From NCBI RefSeq assembly GCF_003369915.1, contig NC_046676.1, positions 10,894,001 to 10,958,000 on the forward strand: a stretch of DNA of 64,000 nucleotides, written 5' to 3'. Positions 1 through 8,861 of this stretch are shown piece after piece (within the stretch, counting starts at the first letter, position 1; each line of letters opens with the position of its first letter). The stretch comes from Drosophila miranda. Its lineage: Eukaryota > Arthropoda > Insecta > Diptera > Drosophilidae. A program made the position numbers and the translations under genes. The notes under the pieces were generated by a model. That model did no database searches and was not told the origin of the DNA. It saw only the letters and a program-made list of their open reading frames with translations.

Positions 1-965
1 CTGGCCTTGTAATCGGCACAGTTCTGCTAAGCGTTTTCAGCCTTAGCTTAATTGAAGAGTCTTCGGGAGGCTTTCCGGAGTTCCCTCAGTTTCGGATTCT
101 ACCATTCAGGTTTCTTCCGGCCTCTGCTCTTGCTAGAGGGGCAGGATTTATCGAGCGCCTCATTGCAGGCGTCGGTAAATAGTTTAACAAGATGAGTCGT
201 GGCTTCCCTGGAGATCTCCTCCTCAGGTGGAGTCTCAGGGAGAACACGACAGAGGTGGTCTGAGTACCGAGCCCAGTTTGTCCGCCTAAGGTTCCGAAAT
301 TGAGCTGGTCTCGGTAGTGAAAAAGAGAATACGGTTTCCACGTACCTGTGGTCCGAGAAGGAGTGCTCTTCCAGGACCCTCCAGGATACGATGTTCCCGT
401 GTAACTCATGAGAGGCAAGTGTGAGGTCCAGGACCTCCTTGCGGTTTTTAATAATGAAGGTGGGATCACTCCCCTATTTAAAAGGACCATCTGAGTGGTC
501 AGTAAATAGTTGAAAAGGTACTCACCCCTTTCGTTGGTGTCAGTGCTTCCCCACTGGCAGTGGTGTGCATTGGCGTCGCACCCTGCGATTAGGCCGGTGT
601 CCTTGGCCTCGCAGTCTGTGATTAGCGCCCTGAGCGCCTGTGGTCGTGACCCATGTACGTGGAGCAGATTCTCAGTGAGCACCCCTGGCCTTCGAGGCTC
701 ACTGCTGTTTGGTCTTCATTGCTGAAATTTGGGAGAAAAAATAAGTGCAAATCTCTTTTTGCAAGGATGCAGGTGCGAGTTTTACCTGCGGAGTCAGCTA
801 CTTATAGCTAATAGTCAGGAGTCCTCAGACCAGAGACCCTGTTTCCGAGGATCCAGGGCTCCTGAATGAGGACTATGTCGGCTCCACCCTTGGCTAGGTG
901 GAGCAGGAGAGCAGCGCATGCTGCCTTACAATGGTGGAGGTTTATCTGCAGGAGTATCAGTGAAA
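1..965 (-). pseudogene. LOA-type ORF2, endonuclease domain, broken and partial
   Basis: Minus-strand translation from about 965 gives the opening of an AP-type endonuclease: a short run ending in GADIVLIQEPW, then the lane LIAGCDANAHHCQWGS with the catalytic-type D and H residues, and FSDHRYVETV further on. These pieces fall in different frames. There is an in-frame stop near 810, a frameshift near 470-480 (the frame moves between the CDANAHH block and the SDHRYVE block), and a TAG at 99 in the RGRKKPEW segment. The protein would go on to reverse transcriptase outside the window. Family role: nicks target DNA for target-primed reverse transcription. This copy cannot encode it. Confidence 0.7.
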
Positions 966-2338
966 TTCCTGAGGTTCACCTCCACCATTGTCCTGTCGTG
1001 GTCGCTCTCCGAAGAGTCCAGCTCCTCCGCGACCCCGATGTGCTTGAGATCCCTAGTGAGATCGCTCACGTCTGACACGTAACCATCTAGGATGTCATAC
1101 GACACCACTGATGCCACGTCTGACACCGCAGGCTTGATCTCCATACTAGGGATCTCCGGGGGCTCCAGGTCTGGCTCGACCGTCGGTTGCATGCCTTTGG
1201 AGTCGGACTTGTACGGTACTACGACTACCTTCTTGTAGCCGTAGTCCACAGCGCCCTCCGTGTCGTGGAGAAGTCTGACCGACTCCTCGTTCAGGACGAG
1301 GATGATTTGGCGCCTCTGCCCGTTGCTCTCCTCTACCTTGGCCACCTTCCAATCGGCTGTGGGAAGGTGGGGGTTGCAGACCTGCAGAATCCGGAGAATC
1401 TTATCCGGCTCTGCAGGCTTCGCCGAGACCCACGCTCTGGCCCTCGGCTTGCTGGGGATGTCCTCCCACTTCACGACCTCCAGCTGGGCTCCTGGGTAGA
1501 CCTCCTTGAGCGACGCTACCGCCTTCGCGTAGAGGGCCGCCGAGCGAGCATCTTGGCAGGCGATGGCTTTCACCCTGCCTTGGTGCCACCCGGCGTCCTC
1601 ACACTTGGGCGGAGGTCCTCCATTCTCCTCCAACTCCTGGAGGAAACGGTCTTGGAGCTCGTTTTCCACGAGGTGCCACTTGTCCCTAGGTATCTGCCCG
1701 TCTTTAGAGCCCCTGTCTAGGACTCCAATCAGGGTTTTTCCCCTCGCCACCTCGGCAAACGAGCGGTTGCTCAGTGTCTTCGTCCTCTTGGCCTGTTGGA
1801 CTTGTGTGGCGGTGTCCTCCGCCGAGCGTTGCCGCTTGCTTGGGGCCTTGGCTGTGGCCTTGCCAGCTTTGGCTGGCTGGTAGTCGGGCAGGACTGTCTT
1901 GGCCCATCGCCGCGATTCGATTCCCTGGGCAGACGCCAGGAACACCGGGTCGTCGTTGCCCAGGATGAAGGCCGCACGTCTTTTGTCCTGGAACTTGGGC
2001 CTATCTTTCGAGGCAGAGGCGCCGCCTGCCGGGGTTGTCAAGGGGTTCCCGGTCCCAAGGGGTCCGCCAGCCGCAATATCGCTCTGCATGGTCGCCCCCC
2101 CGGTAACCGGGTCGCCCTTGGGGCCCCCCGACGTGGATTGGCCCGATTGGCTTTTCGGTCCTCTCCTCACAGCGCCTGCTGCCTCGAGACGGTGGACCGA
2201 CTTAGTCTCCTTCCCCGTCTTTTTGGGCACTGGTTTCCCAGATGCGTTTGTAGAGGGATGGTCTTTTCCCTCCGGCACTTTAGGAGGAGTGCCGTGCTCC
2301 TTTGCGGTGTTTTTTGTTTTTAGATTTAAATTTGGCAT
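926..2338 (-). CDS. LOA-type retrotransposon ORF1 (nucleic-acid-binding Gag-like protein)
   Basis: Open frame with no internal stop. The chosen Met at 2338 (MPNLNLKTKN) follows the long 5' leader; the frame stays open to a Met at 2488, giving 520 aa if used. The first 200 residues or so are Pro/Gly/Lys/Ser-rich and basic, likely RNA-binding and disordered. After that comes the block SFAEVARGKTLIGVLDRG, then a folded region with W and basic residues, which I read as DUF4780. The C-terminus is acidic. No CCHC zinc knuckle is visible. Family role: coats the retrotransposon RNA. It overlaps the start of ORF2 in another frame, as expected for LOA elements. The intact frame beside a broken ORF2 suggests a fairly recent insertion. 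Confidence 0.7.
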   Translation of the reverse strand: MPNLNLKTKNTAKEHGTPPKVPEGKDHPSTNASGKPVPKKTGKETKSVHRLEAAGAVRRGPKSQSGQSTSGGPKGDPVTGGATMQSDIAAGGPLGTGNPLTTPAGGASASKDRPKFQDKRRAAFILGNDDPVFLASAQGIESRRWAKTVLPDYQPAKAGKATAKAPSKRQRSAEDTATQVQQAKRTKTLSNRSFAEVARGKTLIGVLDRGSKDGQIPRDKWHLVENELQDRFLQELEENGGPPPKCEDAGWHQGRVKAIACQDARSAALYAKAVASLKEVYPGAQLEVVKWEDIPSKPRARAWVSAKPAEPDKILRILQVCNPHLPTADWKVAKVEESNGQRRQIILVLNEESVRLLHDTEGAVDYGYKKVVVVPYKSDSKGMQPTVEPDLEPPEIPSMEIKPAVSDVASVVSYDILDGYVSDVSDLTRDLKHIGVAEELDSSESDHDRTMVEVNLRNFTDTPADKPPPL

Positions 2339-2781
2339 ATTGATCCCACGAGTAGGCGGGAAGGGGTTAGTCGCCCGGGGCATAGCCCGCGTGCCCCGGG
2401 AAGCCTTATTTAAAACTGGAGGTCGGCAGGCATCCAGAGTCCGCATATAAGCGACCGAGCACCCCCTCGGCCATGCATCCCTCGGCATATGACAGTGTCA
2501 CCTTGGATTGGGGTTATTTCACTGAGAGTTTTCTTCTCTCCGCCCGACTACAATTAGCCAGCATCCTGGCAGAGACATGACCGTACCAGGACCTGTTTCC
2601 AGCCGCCCTCACGGGGAGAGTATAGTCGCACTTCCGCCGGTGTTTACAGTTACGGCGGGTGCCGGTTCGCTCGTGCCCACCTGTATCCTATGACGCGGAG
2701 CACAGTCGCCTTGGATCCAGGGCAAGCCATGAACCCGAGGCGCCTGTGCCCCGTTCCGAGTCTACAGTTGTGAGCTCCCCA
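2339..2781 (-). other. 5' UTR of the LOA-type element
   Basis: GC-rich leader between the ORF1 Met and the 5' end of the element. Nothing codes here on either strand apart from the N-terminal extension of ORF1 to 2488. LINE promoters are internal and lie in this part of the element, but I see no motif I can name with confidence. Confidence 0.5.
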
Positions 2782-3132
2782 GGTGGCGCCACCTATCGGT
2801 GATAATGTGAACTAACTTCGATCTCAATCCTCCTTCTCAACCATGTAAAATCCTCTCAAATCGATCCTTCACTCATTTATATTCTCTCTCCTCCCTCTTA
2901 CGGTCAATGAACCTGTTTTTACGATTGGTCCCGTGTTGCGATTCAAACAACCCTCAAACAGGTAGGTCATCCCTTTGCAATGAATCTAATGTGATAGTTT
3001 AGAGGTATTTTTTAAGTGTTTCCTGAAAAACGGTTTCGATGCCCTTGAACCTTTCTACTTTCTCTATAATTTATATTCCTCCTTTGTGTACCTAACACTG
3101 TCCCATAGCAAAGTGCCTATATAATAACTACT
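2782..3132 (+). repeat. Terminal-repeat module R, copy 1
   Basis: Begins with the 12-bp palindrome GGTGGCGCCACC and ends ATAATAACTACT. The same module recurs inverted at 4633-4983 and 14676-15025, and directly at 5471-5616 (truncated) and 15512-15862. It is non-coding. It is followed at once by module D. Confidence 0.85.
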
Positions 3133-3772
3133 CACAGCTAACAGCTAGTACATAAACTAGTAATCTTTCAACAACGATGGATGACCTCGAAATCATTTTT
3201 ATCGATTCCCAACCGGAATCAACCATAAATCTGGACTCTCAGCCGAGCTCCGTAGACCTGTCCTTGATTTTTGGGATTAAGACCCAAACCTATCTCGAGA
3301 GCAACTTGACCTGGTTAAGTGACATTAAATGGGATGATGACGACGATGACCCAAGGAATGCAACGCCTAATAATGATAATCCATCATACATTTTCCCGGG
3401 TGATGACAACATTTTCGATTAAGTAGATAATCAGGATGATGATAAAAGATCTCAACTCCAGGAACTACTTCGGGATGAAGATGATGATGACTTAATTGCT
3501 GCGGTAAAATTAGCTGAGGCGAAATTTTAATAATACGAATACATATTTATATAATAAGAATATTTTATGTATTTTTCTAAAAATAATATATACATATGTA
3601 TATAATAAATATAACACATTTAACCACTATTTATTTTAAATGTTTGCTGTTTTACTTTTGATTGGTTGAATTTCACTTCCTCTTATTACAAGAGAATCAT
3701 AGGATTCGTTTGAAACAGGTTTCTTCCAAGTGAGGATTACACAAAAAGAATAAGTGGATTTCAGGTAGAATA
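3133..3772 (+). repeat. Terminal-repeat module D, left copy
   Basis: Inverted copy of 14036-14675; the match ends at GGTAGAATA near 3772. It carries the acidic ORF (start 3177) and an AT-rich 3' part. With module R it forms a terminal inverted repeat of about 990 bp on each side. Confidence 0.85.
3177..3530 (+). pseudogene. TIR-encoded acidic protein, left copy with premature stop
   Basis: Left copy of the 117-aa ORF found intact at 14278-14631 on the other strand. Here codon 82 (Leu TTA in the right copy) is TAA, leaving 81 aa; the rest of the frame stays open to the normal stop at 3530. Another difference is Gly for Asp in the FPGDD stretch. The product is strongly acidic with DDDDDD and DEDDDD runs. 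Function unknown. Being inside the inverted repeat, the gene exists in two copies reading inward from each end of the transposon. Confidence 0.7.
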
Positions 3773-3986
3773 GAGGTTGTAACCTTTCCCTCATATTATT
3801 AGATTGACCCAGTAGGAATCGTTTGAAACAGGTTTGTGAGCAGGTACTGTTTGTTTTGGATATAAAAGATTAAGAAGGTGTTTGGGGGGCCTAAAAAGAT
3901 ACCATTTAAAAAGGAAACCCTTAGTCCTATTTCAATAGTGAAAGTGGTTAGTTCGATACAAAAAAAAAAAAAAAAAAAAACTTAAA
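3773..3986. other. AT-rich spacer with A-tract before the polymerase N-terminal ORF
   Basis: Non-coding stretch between module D and the zinc-finger ORF. It ends in an uninterrupted A-tract of about 20 bases (3961-3980) just upstream of the ATG at 3987. A possible promoter spacer; no TATA box I would defend. Confidence 0.5.
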
Positions 3987-4637
3987 ATGGCATCAAAAGT
4001 TAAGTGCAACATGTGTGATAAGTCCGTTGACTTTTCAGAGTTTCAATCTCATTATGAGAGATGCTCTGATTATCGTAATAATGTGGCGTGTGACCTTTGC
4101 TCTAAGCCCATCGACTTAATAGAGTTTGATAGTCATTATGAAGCATGCTTGGGACCTAGAAATGCTTTTGAGATTCTTATGAGCAAAGGATCTAATTCAA
4201 GTGATCTTCAAGGTCCTTCAACGTCAGGAGCTTCAAAACGGCCTCGATTGGATACTCCGATGGAACTAAGGATTATTGACTGTTCAATTTGCGGTGAAAG
4301 TTACCCTTCGTCTAGGGAAAGACGCCATATGATGTCGGACAAACATAAGAATGCAAGAGCAGCTCAACTAGAGGAAAATGAAAGCGTTATTTTAATTTCA
4401 ACGGAGTCGCGATTTCCTTTAAAATCATATCGTGTTCACTCAAATAAAAGTGAACAGATTGATTTAAAAGAGGTTTTTCATGATTGCAAAAATGATATTA
4501 TCAATTTATTGCGTCACTGCATGAGTGAGTACAGATCCATAAAATACAATTTAAAAGTATATGGATTATACGTTAAAAACACTGATGATGAAAGCTTAAC
4601 AGAAACAATGAAGCATTTCATTACTCCATACAAGTAG
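3987..4637 (+). pseudogene. Polinton polymerase ORF, N-terminal zinc-finger part, truncated
   Basis: 216-aa open frame. Residues 1-60 hold two short CxxC...H...C units (CNMCDKSVDF and CDLCSKPIDL, each followed by HYE.C); near residue 97 a third C2H2-like unit starts at CSICGESYPS with HMMSDKH. The last 80 residues (SRFPLKSYRV through SIKYNLKVYGLYVK) resemble the segment that precedes the catalytic part of arthropod Polinton DNA polymerase B. The frame stops at TAG 4635-4637, but that TAG is supplied by the first bases of module R (AGTAGTTA), so the protein is cut off by the repeat, not naturally ended. The 3' remnant of the same gene lies at 5616-5834. The link to PolB is an inference from recalled family architecture. 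Confidence 0.55.
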
Positions 4638-4983
4638 TTATTATATAGGCACTTTGCTATGGGACAGTGTTAGGTACACAAAGGAGGAATATAAATTATA
4701 GAGAAAGTAGAAAGGTTCAAGGGCATCGAAACCGTTTTTCAGGAAACACTTAAAAAATACCTCTAAACTATCACATTAGATTCATTGCAAAGGGATGACC
4801 TACCTGTTTGAGGGTTGTTTGAATCGCAACACGGGACCAATCGTAAAAACAGGTTCATTGACAGTAAGAGGGAGGAGAGAGAATATAAATGAGTGAAGGA
4901 TCGATTTGAGAGGATTTTACATGGTTGAGAAGGAGGATTGAGATCAAAGTTAGTTCACATTATCACCGATAGGTGGCGCCACC
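4633..4983 (-). repeat. Module R, copy 2 (inverted, internal)
   Basis: Reverse complement of 2782-3132. Starts AGTAGTTATTATATAGG directly after the polymerase N-terminal codons and ends in GGTGGCGCCACC. With B and copy 3 it forms the internal R-B-R block that interrupts the polymerase gene. Confidence 0.87.
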
Positions 4984-5470
4984 AAGTAGCAAGGATAAGG
5001 GACGCTCGCATTTTATACTGAATTACCAAATTCGCAACATGTTGCAGCAACATGTGCTTAAGCATGTGCAGCTTGGCAACATGTTGAATGTAAGTGTGCA
5101 TCATATTGCTATGTTATTACGTGATCATGTTAAATAAATACTTATAAGATATTTTATTAACATTGAATTGGGAAACAATTTCTGCTATGTTATTAACTGG
5201 TCAAGTTAAATAAATACTTATAGGATATTTTATAAACATTGAATTGAGAAAACGAATGTGTGAAGTTTCTGAAATTTACATCCTATAGAAAAACATAGGT
5301 TGGAAAACTGGGTTTCTAGATGTCCGTATAGAGGGTTGAATGGTAAGAGAACACAAATTAATGGAGATATATACAGGAGCACACAAAGAATAAAATTATA
5401 ATAGGAAGACATAAAAATTAATTAAAGCTACTTATAGTAAATATACGGCCGTCCCTTATCCTTACTACTT
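4984..5470 (+). repeat. Module B, left copy
   Basis: About 487 bp, inverted copy of 15026-15511. Its two ends are themselves imperfect inverted repeats (AAGTAGCAAGGATAAGGG at the left, CCCTTATCCTTACTACTT at the right) lying just inside the R palindromes. Inside are two CAACATGTTG palindromes (5035-5044, 5077-5086) around a further dyad, and a two-copy tandem duplication with a period near 76 bp (units starting near 5108 and 5184). A 60-aa hydrophobic ORF (5230-5412, minus) is open in both copies, but the copies are too alike for that to show selection. Confidence 0.82.
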
Positions 5471-5616
5471 GGTGGCGCCACCTATCGGTGATAATGTGAA
5501 CTAACTTCGATCTCAAACCTCCTTCTCAACCATGTAAAATCCTCTCAAATCGATACTTCGCTCATTTATATTTTCTCTCCTCCCTCTTACTGTCAATGAA
5601 CCTGTTTTTACGATTG
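5471..5616 (+). repeat. Module R, copy 3 (truncated)
   Basis: Direct copy of the first 146 bp or so of module R. Identity with copy 1 stops at CGATTG; copy 1 continues GTCCCG, here TAATTG follows and reads into the polymerase C-terminus. This is a deletion breakpoint. Confidence 0.85.
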
Positions 5617-5834
5617 TAATTGCTAAAGATTATAACACTGACTATAACGTAAAAAAGGTTAAAGGCGTAAAAAAGTCAGTAGTGAAACGATTAACTCATA
5701 CTCATTATATTGAATGCATTAAACATAAAAAAACTTATTATGGACAACAGAGAGTTATTAGAAGTAGAGGTCATAAAATTTATACTGAAATTGTAAATAA
5801 GATAAAAACTTCGGTTGTCCAGTTTGGATCATAG
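5616..5834 (+). pseudogene. Polinton DNA polymerase B, C-terminal remnant
   Basis: Open frame of about 72 codons with no start, entered directly from the broken module R. It contains KKVKGVKKSVVKRLTH, which matches the end of protein-primed family B polymerases of Polintons as I know them, and stops at TAG 5832-5834. The exonuclease and polymerase domains (normally about 900 residues upstream) are missing. It converges on, and overlaps by about 55 bp, the 3' end of the integrase gene on the minus strand. Such convergent overlap may be original to the element. This copy could transpose only with polymerase supplied from elsewhere. Confidence 0.65.
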
Positions 5835-6496
5835 CCCTTTGTAAAAATACCTTTATATTTACTTATTCTAACAGGATCACCAATGGAAAACTTGTGTTTA
5901 GGAAATACCTTACAAATATTATAAGCTGTTTTCAAAATAAACTCTTCATTTTGTTTGTTTACATCTATAGGCCTCATTTTTATAGTACGGTGATATGAAC
6001 TATTACAATCTTTTAGTAAGTCATGCAAGGTATAAATCCACGTATGATTACCCTGCATACTAAAGATTTTCCACATACGATTTTTTAATGTTCTATTAAA
6101 ACGTTCACAAATAGATGCCTTAAGGTGTGTATATGTGTGGTAATGGTTAATGTTATTCTTGTTCATTAACTCTCCGAAGGCTACATTAAAAAACTCCTTT
6201 CCTTGATCAGACTGAATATTTTTAGGTTTATGTTTAGATATTTTTAATATTTTCTTCAATGCTGATAAAACATCTAAAGCTGTTTTAGACTTAACGGGAA
6301 CTGCATATGCATACTTCGAGAACGTGTCAATTACTGTCAGCAAGTACCTATATCCTTTGTTTTCCTTATAAAAGGGTATCATTTCAACTAAATCGATTTG
6401 CCACGTGTCATTAATTCCCTTTTGTACGAATTTACGACGAATGAAATTTCTTCTAGCAGGCTTATTTATTTCATTAACAACTTGTTGCTTACTCAT
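5780..6496 (-). CDS. Polinton integrase (retroviral-type DDE)
   Basis: 238 aa, uninterrupted. The rve catalytic core shows Asp35 in TWQIDLVEM, Asp97 in QSDQGKEF and Glu131 in ERFNRTLK, spaced as in D,D(35)E integrases. The C-terminus (FSIGDPVRISKYKG...GYDPNWTTEVF) is the chromodomain/SH3-like tail usual in Polinton integrases. There is no N-terminal HHCC finger in this frame; an in-frame TAG 24 nt before the Met makes 6496 the natural start. Role: joins the element ends to target DNA, giving a 6-bp duplication. It starts 15 bp after the stop of the upstream minus-strand gene, so the two may be co-transcribed. It looks intact although its neighbours are broken. Confidence 0.88.
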   Translation of the reverse strand: MSKQQVVNEINKPARRNFIRRKFVQKGINDTWQIDLVEMIPFYKENKGYRYLLTVIDTFSKYAYAVPVKSKTALDVLSALKKILKISKHKPKNIQSDQGKEFFNVAFGELMNKNNINHYHTYTHLKASICERFNRTLKNRMWKIFSMQGNHTWIYTLHDLLKDCNSSYHRTIKMRPIDVNKQNEEFILKTAYNICKVFPKHKFSIGDPVRISKYKGIFTKGYDPNWTTEVFILFTISV

Positions 6497-6510
6497 TTTT
6501 AATATAATTT

Positions 6511-7199
6511 TTATTTTCTATTGTTATGTTGGGATGATTGCTTATTTAAAAGTGTTTGCTTATACTCAAGAACATCGCGTTTTATTTGATTACACATTTT
6601 TTTGGAAATTTCAAAGCATAAACGGGTTAAATCTATTTGCACATTTCTATCATAAGTACCGTCTAAATCAGCTAGTTGAACATCAAATTTTTGTAAGGCT
6701 GCACACTTATGAATAATATTATTATAGTAGAGGTATATAATTTGTTGCTTAAGTATCGTATTCCAACATAAAAATGTGGTAAAAAAATGCCTAATCTTAA
6801 AAACGATCTACAGGACTCACTATCAAATTCAATTTTATTTCCAAACTGATTTATTATAAACACATACTGCTTATCTGATTTTCGAAATCTAAAATTGCAC
6901 TTAATTGTGGACAATAATGGATGGTCTATAATTGTATCAGGCATCAAAAAATCATACTGATCAAGTTTCAATTGGATATACTCCTTGTATGTAACCAATT
7001 GCATCCATTCATCTTTATCTAAACCGACGAAATTGTTTTTGCTTTGCTGCATCCATATCATTGGAGTGAATTTTCTTGTAGTTGAAAAACCGCATTTAAG
7101 TTTTAAATTATGTACTACATAATATTCGAGACCGAAAATGACTTCGTGATCCTGCTTCTTTCTAGTGGACCTAATTCTTTTTGATTGAAGCGTGTCCAT
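6511..7199 (-). pseudogene. Polinton hypothetical protein, one frameshift
   Basis: The frame opens at 7199 (MDTLQSKRIRSTRKKQ) and runs cleanly to a T-run (an A-run on the plus strand at about 6781-6787). After it the sensible reading continues in another frame to TAA 6511-6513, through the block ALQKFDVQLADLDGTYDRN. A one-base loss in the homopolymer explains it. Without correction the frame ends at 6672. Basic N-terminus, mixed hydrophobic middle, no motif I recognise. It sits directly upstream of integrase in the same direction. An assembly error in the homopolymer is possible, but other genes of the element are also broken. Confidence 0.6.
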
Positions 7200-7307
7200 T
7201 TGGGTTGAATGCTTTTGTTAAACTAAGAACTCTTACTGAATTGGGCTGTATATAAAGGAGATAGGAATCAACGACTCATTCAGTTTATTACAAAAACTCA
7301 AACCAAC
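7200..7307. promoter_or_regulatory. Putative divergent promoter inside the Polinton
   Basis: The 108-bp gap separates left-pointing genes (integrase side) from right-pointing ones (capsid side). It contains GGGCTGTATATAAAGGAGATA (7242-7262), a TATA-like TATATAAAG for the rightward genes, about 60 bp before the ATG at 7308, with TCATTCAG near 7276-7283 as an initiator-like sequence. Confidence 0.45.
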
Positions 7308-7838
7308 ATGAACACAATCTACAGGAATTCAAGCGTTATAGTTGATTTTCAATATCTCTTTGGAAATAATAAACAACTTTTTATTAAGGAATTGGCGTTT
7401 ATGCAAACCGGAACAGTAACACCAAACTTTTTTTCATTTCAAACCACCATATCATCTGAATGAATTGGATAATGAAATGATTAAACAACAAAATATTAAT
7501 CGTCAAACCATAAATGGTTTGGAATGGTCAGATGGTGAAATATCATATTTAAGTTTAGGTGAAATACTTTCACCACTAAATAGATTTAGCACCGTTATTG
7601 TACGTGGTGAAATTAAAAAAAAAGTTTAACAAATAATATTATTGATATCGATATAGGAAAAAGTCTCACATTTTATCCAAATTTTTTTACAAACTGTAGA
7701 ATCCACAAAAAAATTCCTCTTAGATGTGCTCTAAATAATTTATTTAAGCTATTTGTTATCTTGGAAAATTCTAACTACGCTATCTATCACTTAGAAAAAA
7801 ACTGCCCCAAAAAGCGCGATCAGGAGACGCGTAATTAG
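7308..7838 (+). pseudogene. Polinton hypothetical protein, two frameshifts
   Basis: Starts MNTIYRNSSVIVDFQYLFGN at 7308 and meets TGA near 7461 in the first frame. Readable protein continues in a second frame (region with NRQTINGLEWSDGEISYLSL) to about 7628, then after an A-run in a third lane to TAG 7836-7838, the end being rich in Lys. It is divergent from the integrase-side genes: the two sets face away from each other across 7200-7307, which is therefore the probable bidirectional promoter. No function assigned. The position just before the packaging ATPase suggests a virion or replication accessory role, which is only an inference. Confidence 0.5.
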
Positions 7839-7897
7839 AATATCTAAGATGTTAGAAAACATTTATAAAATATTAATAAATAAAACAAAACCAAAAA

Positions 7898-8583
7898 ATG
7901 TTTAAGCAATTTATACATCCTTTTACAATGCTTATTTGCGGACCTTCAGGATCTGGTAAGACAACGTTTTTAGAAAATTTAATAAACAAAAGGAATGATT
8001 TGCTGAGCATTTCAATTAATCGAATAATTTGGTGTTATGGAGAGGAGCATGCTTAGCCAAATTTTAATACCATCGAATACTATAAAGGAGTTCCCGAAAC
8101 AATTGAAAATGAAAATCATGAGCCTATTCTTTTAATACTAGATGACTTAATGATGGGTGCATTTAATAAAAATGTCTGTGAGCTATTTACAAAAGGATCA
8201 CACCACAGGAATTTATCCGTATAGTGGTCACACAAAATATATTTCATAAATCATCACATACTCGAGATATTTCACTAAACACAAAATACATCGTTGCGTT
8301 CAAAAATCCTAGAGATAAGCTACAATTTCAATGCTTAGCAAGACAAATTTATCCTGAAAATTCTCAAGAGCTCTTCAGAATATATAAGGAGGTGACAGAT
8401 GAACCACATGGTTATTTACTTATTGATCTTACTCAGGGAATAAATGATCTCCTTAGATTTCGTACACATATTTTTAATTCTGAGTATACAGTTTGCTTTT
8501 CAGATGAAAATGGTTTACAAAAAGAATCTAAATCGACTGAAAGCGAACAAACATTTATTGTATGTGCTCAAAAGGGCAAATAA
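7898..8583 (+). pseudogene. Polinton packaging ATPase (FtsK/HerA type), stop and frameshift
   Basis: Starts MFKQFIHPFTMLICGPSG. The Walker A motif GPSGSGKT (residues 15-22) and a Walker B-like PILLILDDLMMG are present, as expected for A32/FtsK-HerA genome-packaging ATPases of Polintons. In-frame TAG at 8054-8056 (codon 53) and a second TAG at 8222-8224, after which the protein resumes in another frame (VVTQNIFHKSSHTRDISLN) and runs to 8583. Total about 228 codons, near the usual family length. Role: pumps the element's DNA into capsids. Inactive here. The next ORF begins before its end. Confidence 0.82.
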
Positions 8584-8861
8584 TAAACTTCGAAATGCAA
8601 TTATAAATAATTGTGACATTGAGTTAGTAAAAGCATTAGTGGAGATAGTGTTGAATACTCTACGAGGAAATCATAAGATATCAAAAAAGCAACTACATAT
8701 ATGCTCTAAAAAAGTATAAAAATGCATTACGTCTTATTTCATGTCCAAAACGGTCAATAAATTCTAAGAGAAAAGTTCTCATCCAAAAAGGAGGATTTTT
8801 ACCTGTTTTAATAAGTTCATTGCTTTCGGGAATTTTTGGAAAAATATTGAACAATGCTTAA
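8510..8861 (+). pseudogene. Polinton small hydrophobic pX-like protein, one frameshift
   Basis: Begins MVYKKNLNRLKANKHLLYVL, overlapping the end of the ATPase in another frame. The first lane stops at 8719; a base or two earlier the sensible frame switches and continues through a basic stretch to KRKVLIQKGGFLPVLISSLL and stop 8859-8861. The IQKGGFLP motif followed by a hydrophobic segment recalls the small adenovirus pX-like proteins of Polintons and adintoviruses. The assignment rests on memory of that motif. Likely a membrane-active or DNA-condensing virion component. Confidence 0.5.

Larger units (their letters stand above)
1..2781 (-). mobile_element. LOA-clade non-LTR retrotransposon, 5' part
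   Basis: Minus-strand non-LTR (LINE-type) element. Reading from 2781 downwards it shows a GC-rich 5' UTR (2339-2781), a long ORF1, and the start of ORF2 with an apurinic endonuclease domain that runs off the window edge at position 1. ORF1 carries the region around SFAEVARGKTLIGVLDRG that I associate with DUF4780, typical of LOA/Bilbo/TRIM elements of Drosophila. The ORF1/ORF2 overlap near 926-965 also fits that clade. The reverse transcriptase and 3' tail lie outside the window. Its 5' end abuts the Polinton palindrome at 2782, so it was probably inserted into, or next to, the Polinton terminal repeat. ORF2 is broken, so this copy is inactive. Confidence 0.75.

Noticed and set aside
1187..1720. 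Plus-strand frame of 177 codons.
   Set aside because: Antisense shadow of the retrotransposon ORF1, with no protein signature.
5230..5412. 60-aa hydrophobic frame in module B, also open in the right copy (15085-15267).
   Set aside because: The two copies are nearly identical, so conservation of the frame is not evidence; no upstream signal and no family.
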